A stretch of DNA of 7,112 bases, from contig CAAGLS010000203.1 of NCBI GenBank assembly GCA_900770845.1, positions 1 through 7,112 on the forward strand, read 5' to 3'. The notes below the pieces were generated by a model. It ran no database searches. It had not been told where the DNA came from and saw only the letters and a list, made by a program, of their open reading frames with translations. This stretch comes from an uncultured Prevotella sp. GTDB lineage: Bacteria; Bacteroidota; Bacteroidia; Bacteroidales; Bacteroidaceae. Every line of letters begins with the position of its first letter. Within the stretch, counting starts at the first letter, position 1. Below are positions 6,083 through 7,112 of the stretch, piece by piece. Position numbers and translations under genes: made by a program.

Positions 6083-6348
6083 ATTCCCTCTTCCGTTCCC
6101 CGCCTCCGTCCCTCCGCTCTGTGTGTAAGACTGTAGTCTGACCTTGCCTCTCCAAGCGGCGACAAGCGGATGGCAAGCAAGAGTTTTTTCTCCATGAAAC
6201 CATTGTCACAGACGCGTTTCAAAGGTGTGGCAAAGAGCGGTCTTTCCGTCGTATGGGCTGAAACCCGTCGTAAAGGACACAAAAAATGGCGGATAATGAA
6301 ATAAAACTCGCCTTTGTTTCGTTACTACTATAATAAAACGGTAATGAA
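6083..6348. other. Intergenic region upstream of the DUF3256 gene
   Basis: No gene is supported here. Small inverted repeats are present (AGACT-GT-AGTCT near 6127-6138; CTTGCC/GGCAAG around 6143-6177 ahead of a T-run), but neither makes a convincing terminator. A TTTG occurs at 6313-6316, but there is no TAnnTTTG at the right distance, so the promoter of the downstream gene is not clear. An ATG at 6344 gives only a two-codon frame ending in TGA that overlaps the real start. Confidence 0.45.
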
Positions 6349-6960
6349 ATGAAGCAAAGAATCCCGATATTGATAGCCATGCTGATGTCGGCCGCCTCAA
6401 TCTTGGCCGGCAACATCAAAGACGTGTGGCTGACCATGCCCAACTCCGTGACGCCCTATCTCAACGGCAAGTTGAGGGCACAATTGGTCACGTTCAACCA
6501 GACGGGAGCCAATCCCTCGGTGACCAATCTTGTTGGTGGCGAGACCCGGTTGGACACACTCACCGAGAGTTTCATGCAGGTGAGGATGTCAGATGTCTCC
6601 ACATTGCAGATGAGGCTGCTGCCCCGTGCGGAGGGCGACTCGTTGGTGTGCGTGGTGAAGACGGTGGCCGGCCCCCAGAAGCGGAGCCAAGTGGCATTCT
6701 ACAACCTCGACTGGACTCCACTCAGCGTCCAGCTGCCCGATTTGCCGCTGCCCGCAAGACCCGACACCATGAGCGTGGACAAATACAACCGTCTCATCAG
6801 CATCATGGAGGGGCGGATGGCATACGCCTCCCTACACGCAGGCGACAACGGACTGACCATGGGCTATTCGGTGATCTATGCCACCCAGGACGAGCTGAAA
6901 GAACTCGAGGGCTTCAACAAGGAGCGCGAACTGGTGTGGGACGGCCGGCAATTCCGTTGA
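6349..6960 (+). CDS. DUF3256 family secreted protein
   Basis: This 203-aa protein matches the DUF3256 family, a group of exported proteins of unknown function confined largely to Bacteroides and Prevotella. It opens with a signal peptide, MKQRIPILIAMLMSAASILA, probably cut after Ala20. Family features that I recognise are the early 'VW/F..MP.S..PYL' block (residues about 25-35), a 'TNLVGGET' turn followed by the 'LT..FM.V.MS..STLQMRLL' block (about 60-90), and a 'SLVCVVKTV.GP' strand leading to 'FYNLDWTPL' (about 100-125). The start ATG at 6349 sits in the A-rich context usual for this group. No lesion is seen and the length is typical. The next reading frame begins 120 nt downstream with no terminator between, so co-transcription is plausible. 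No molecular role is known to me. Confidence 0.88.
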   Translation: MKQRIPILIAMLMSAASILAGNIKDVWLTMPNSVTPYLNGKLRAQLVTFNQTGANPSVTNLVGGETRLDTLTESFMQVRMSDVSTLQMRLLPRAEGDSLVCVVKTVAGPQKRSQVAFYNLDWTPLSVQLPDLPLPARPDTMSVDKYNRLISIMEGRMAYASLHAGDNGLTMGYSVIYATQDELKELEGFNKERELVWDGRQFR

Positions 6961-7010
6961 GCCACGGCTGAGGCAATGGCCTGTCTTGGAAAAAAAAGGA
7001 ACAATACATT

Positions 7011-7076
7011 ATGCATATCCGCCAACATCCCAACCGATGCTTTTGGGCGATGGTGGACAACCATTTAAAACTATAA
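7011..7076 (+). CDS. Possible 21-codon leader ORF
   Basis: An ATG at 7011 opens a 21-codon frame, MHIRQHPNRCFWAMVDNHLKL, ending with TAA at 7074-7076, only 4 nt before the next gene's ATG at 7081. A run of A followed by AAGGA (6996-7000) lies 10 nt upstream and could serve as a ribosome binding site. The arrangement would allow translational coupling or a leader-peptide role. The peptide is rich in His, Asn and Arg and has one Trp and one Cys, with no run of a single amino acid to suggest classical attenuation. It could equally be chance in a 120-nt gap. Confidence 0.25.
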   Translation: MHIRQHPNRCFWAMVDNHLKL

Positions 7077-7080
7077 CTAC

Positions 7081-7112
7081 ATGAATCTGAAAATACGCTT
7101 GGCACTGATGAA
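7081..7112 (+). CDS. Start of a truncated gene
   Basis: An ATG at 7081 begins MNLKIRLALM and runs off the end of the window after ten complete codons. The same frame has a stop at 7066-7068, so this is the first possible start. The basic start followed by hydrophobic residues is what a signal peptide or first membrane helix looks like. The short gap after the DUF3256 gene and the absence of a terminator suggest they may share a transcript. Ten residues are too few to name a family. Confidence 0.5.
   Translation, partial: MNLKIRLALM

Noticed and set aside
6127..6190. Hairpin CTTGCC/GGCAAG followed by a T-run as a second terminator
   Set aside because: The stem is 6 bp with a loop over 20 nt, and the T-run is not directly adjacent. 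A strong terminator already lies at 6057-6082.
6313..6338. Promoter for the DUF3256 gene using TTTG at 6313-6316
   Set aside because: No TAnnTTTG occurs 19-21 nt downstream. A TATAAT-like stretch at 6329-6334 is only 12 nt away and not the consensus of this phylum.

Overview
This window looks like chromosomal DNA from a member of the Bacteroidota, most likely Prevotellaceae (Prevotella or a close relative). The sequence shows three lines of support. There are two textbook Bacteroidota promoters (TTTG, 19 nt, TAnnTTTG), one ahead of nrdA and one ahead of a small secreted protein. A Prevotella/Bacteroides-restricted family, DUF3256, is present. The gaps between genes are rich in the short palindromic repeats seen in this group. 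The genus assignment is an inference; no rRNA or tRNA gene is present.

Layout. Positions 1-695 hold no credible gene but carry three separate inverted-repeat structures: a hairpin of short 'CGCAGAT' words at the left edge, a nested imperfect palindrome of about 134 bp (157-290), and a pair of facing 32-nt GC-rich modules (435-466 and 552-583). A strong intrinsic terminator (695-729) closes a minus-strand DoxX-family membrane protein gene (766-1188). That gene has a long upstream region containing three tandem palindrome-bearing repeats (1291-1376) and a good -7 element (1384-1391). Next comes the minus-strand operon nrdA-nrdB (5118 down to 1482), encoding a complete class I ribonucleotide reductase with all expected catalytic residues. 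Facing away from it on the plus strand are a 158-aa predicted secreted protein of unknown function (5566-6042) with its own promoter and terminator, a DUF3256 family secreted protein (6349-6960), a possible 21-codon leader ORF (7011-7076), and the first ten codons of another gene (from 7081) cut by the window end.

How the genes work together. NrdA and NrdB form one enzyme that makes deoxynucleotides for DNA synthesis. They share a promoter, have matching Shine-Dalgarno sites, and are separated by only 34 nt. DoxX has its own -7 element and terminator and need not belong to that operon. The two plus-strand exported proteins are separated by a terminator and are probably separate transcription units. 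DUF3256 and the truncated downstream gene could be co-transcribed, since no terminator lies between them.

I see no defence system, mobile-element gene, CRISPR array or clearly new multi-gene system. The least explained material is non-coding: the 157-290 palindrome, the facing modules, the tandem palindromes ahead of doxX, and the small ORF before the last gene.
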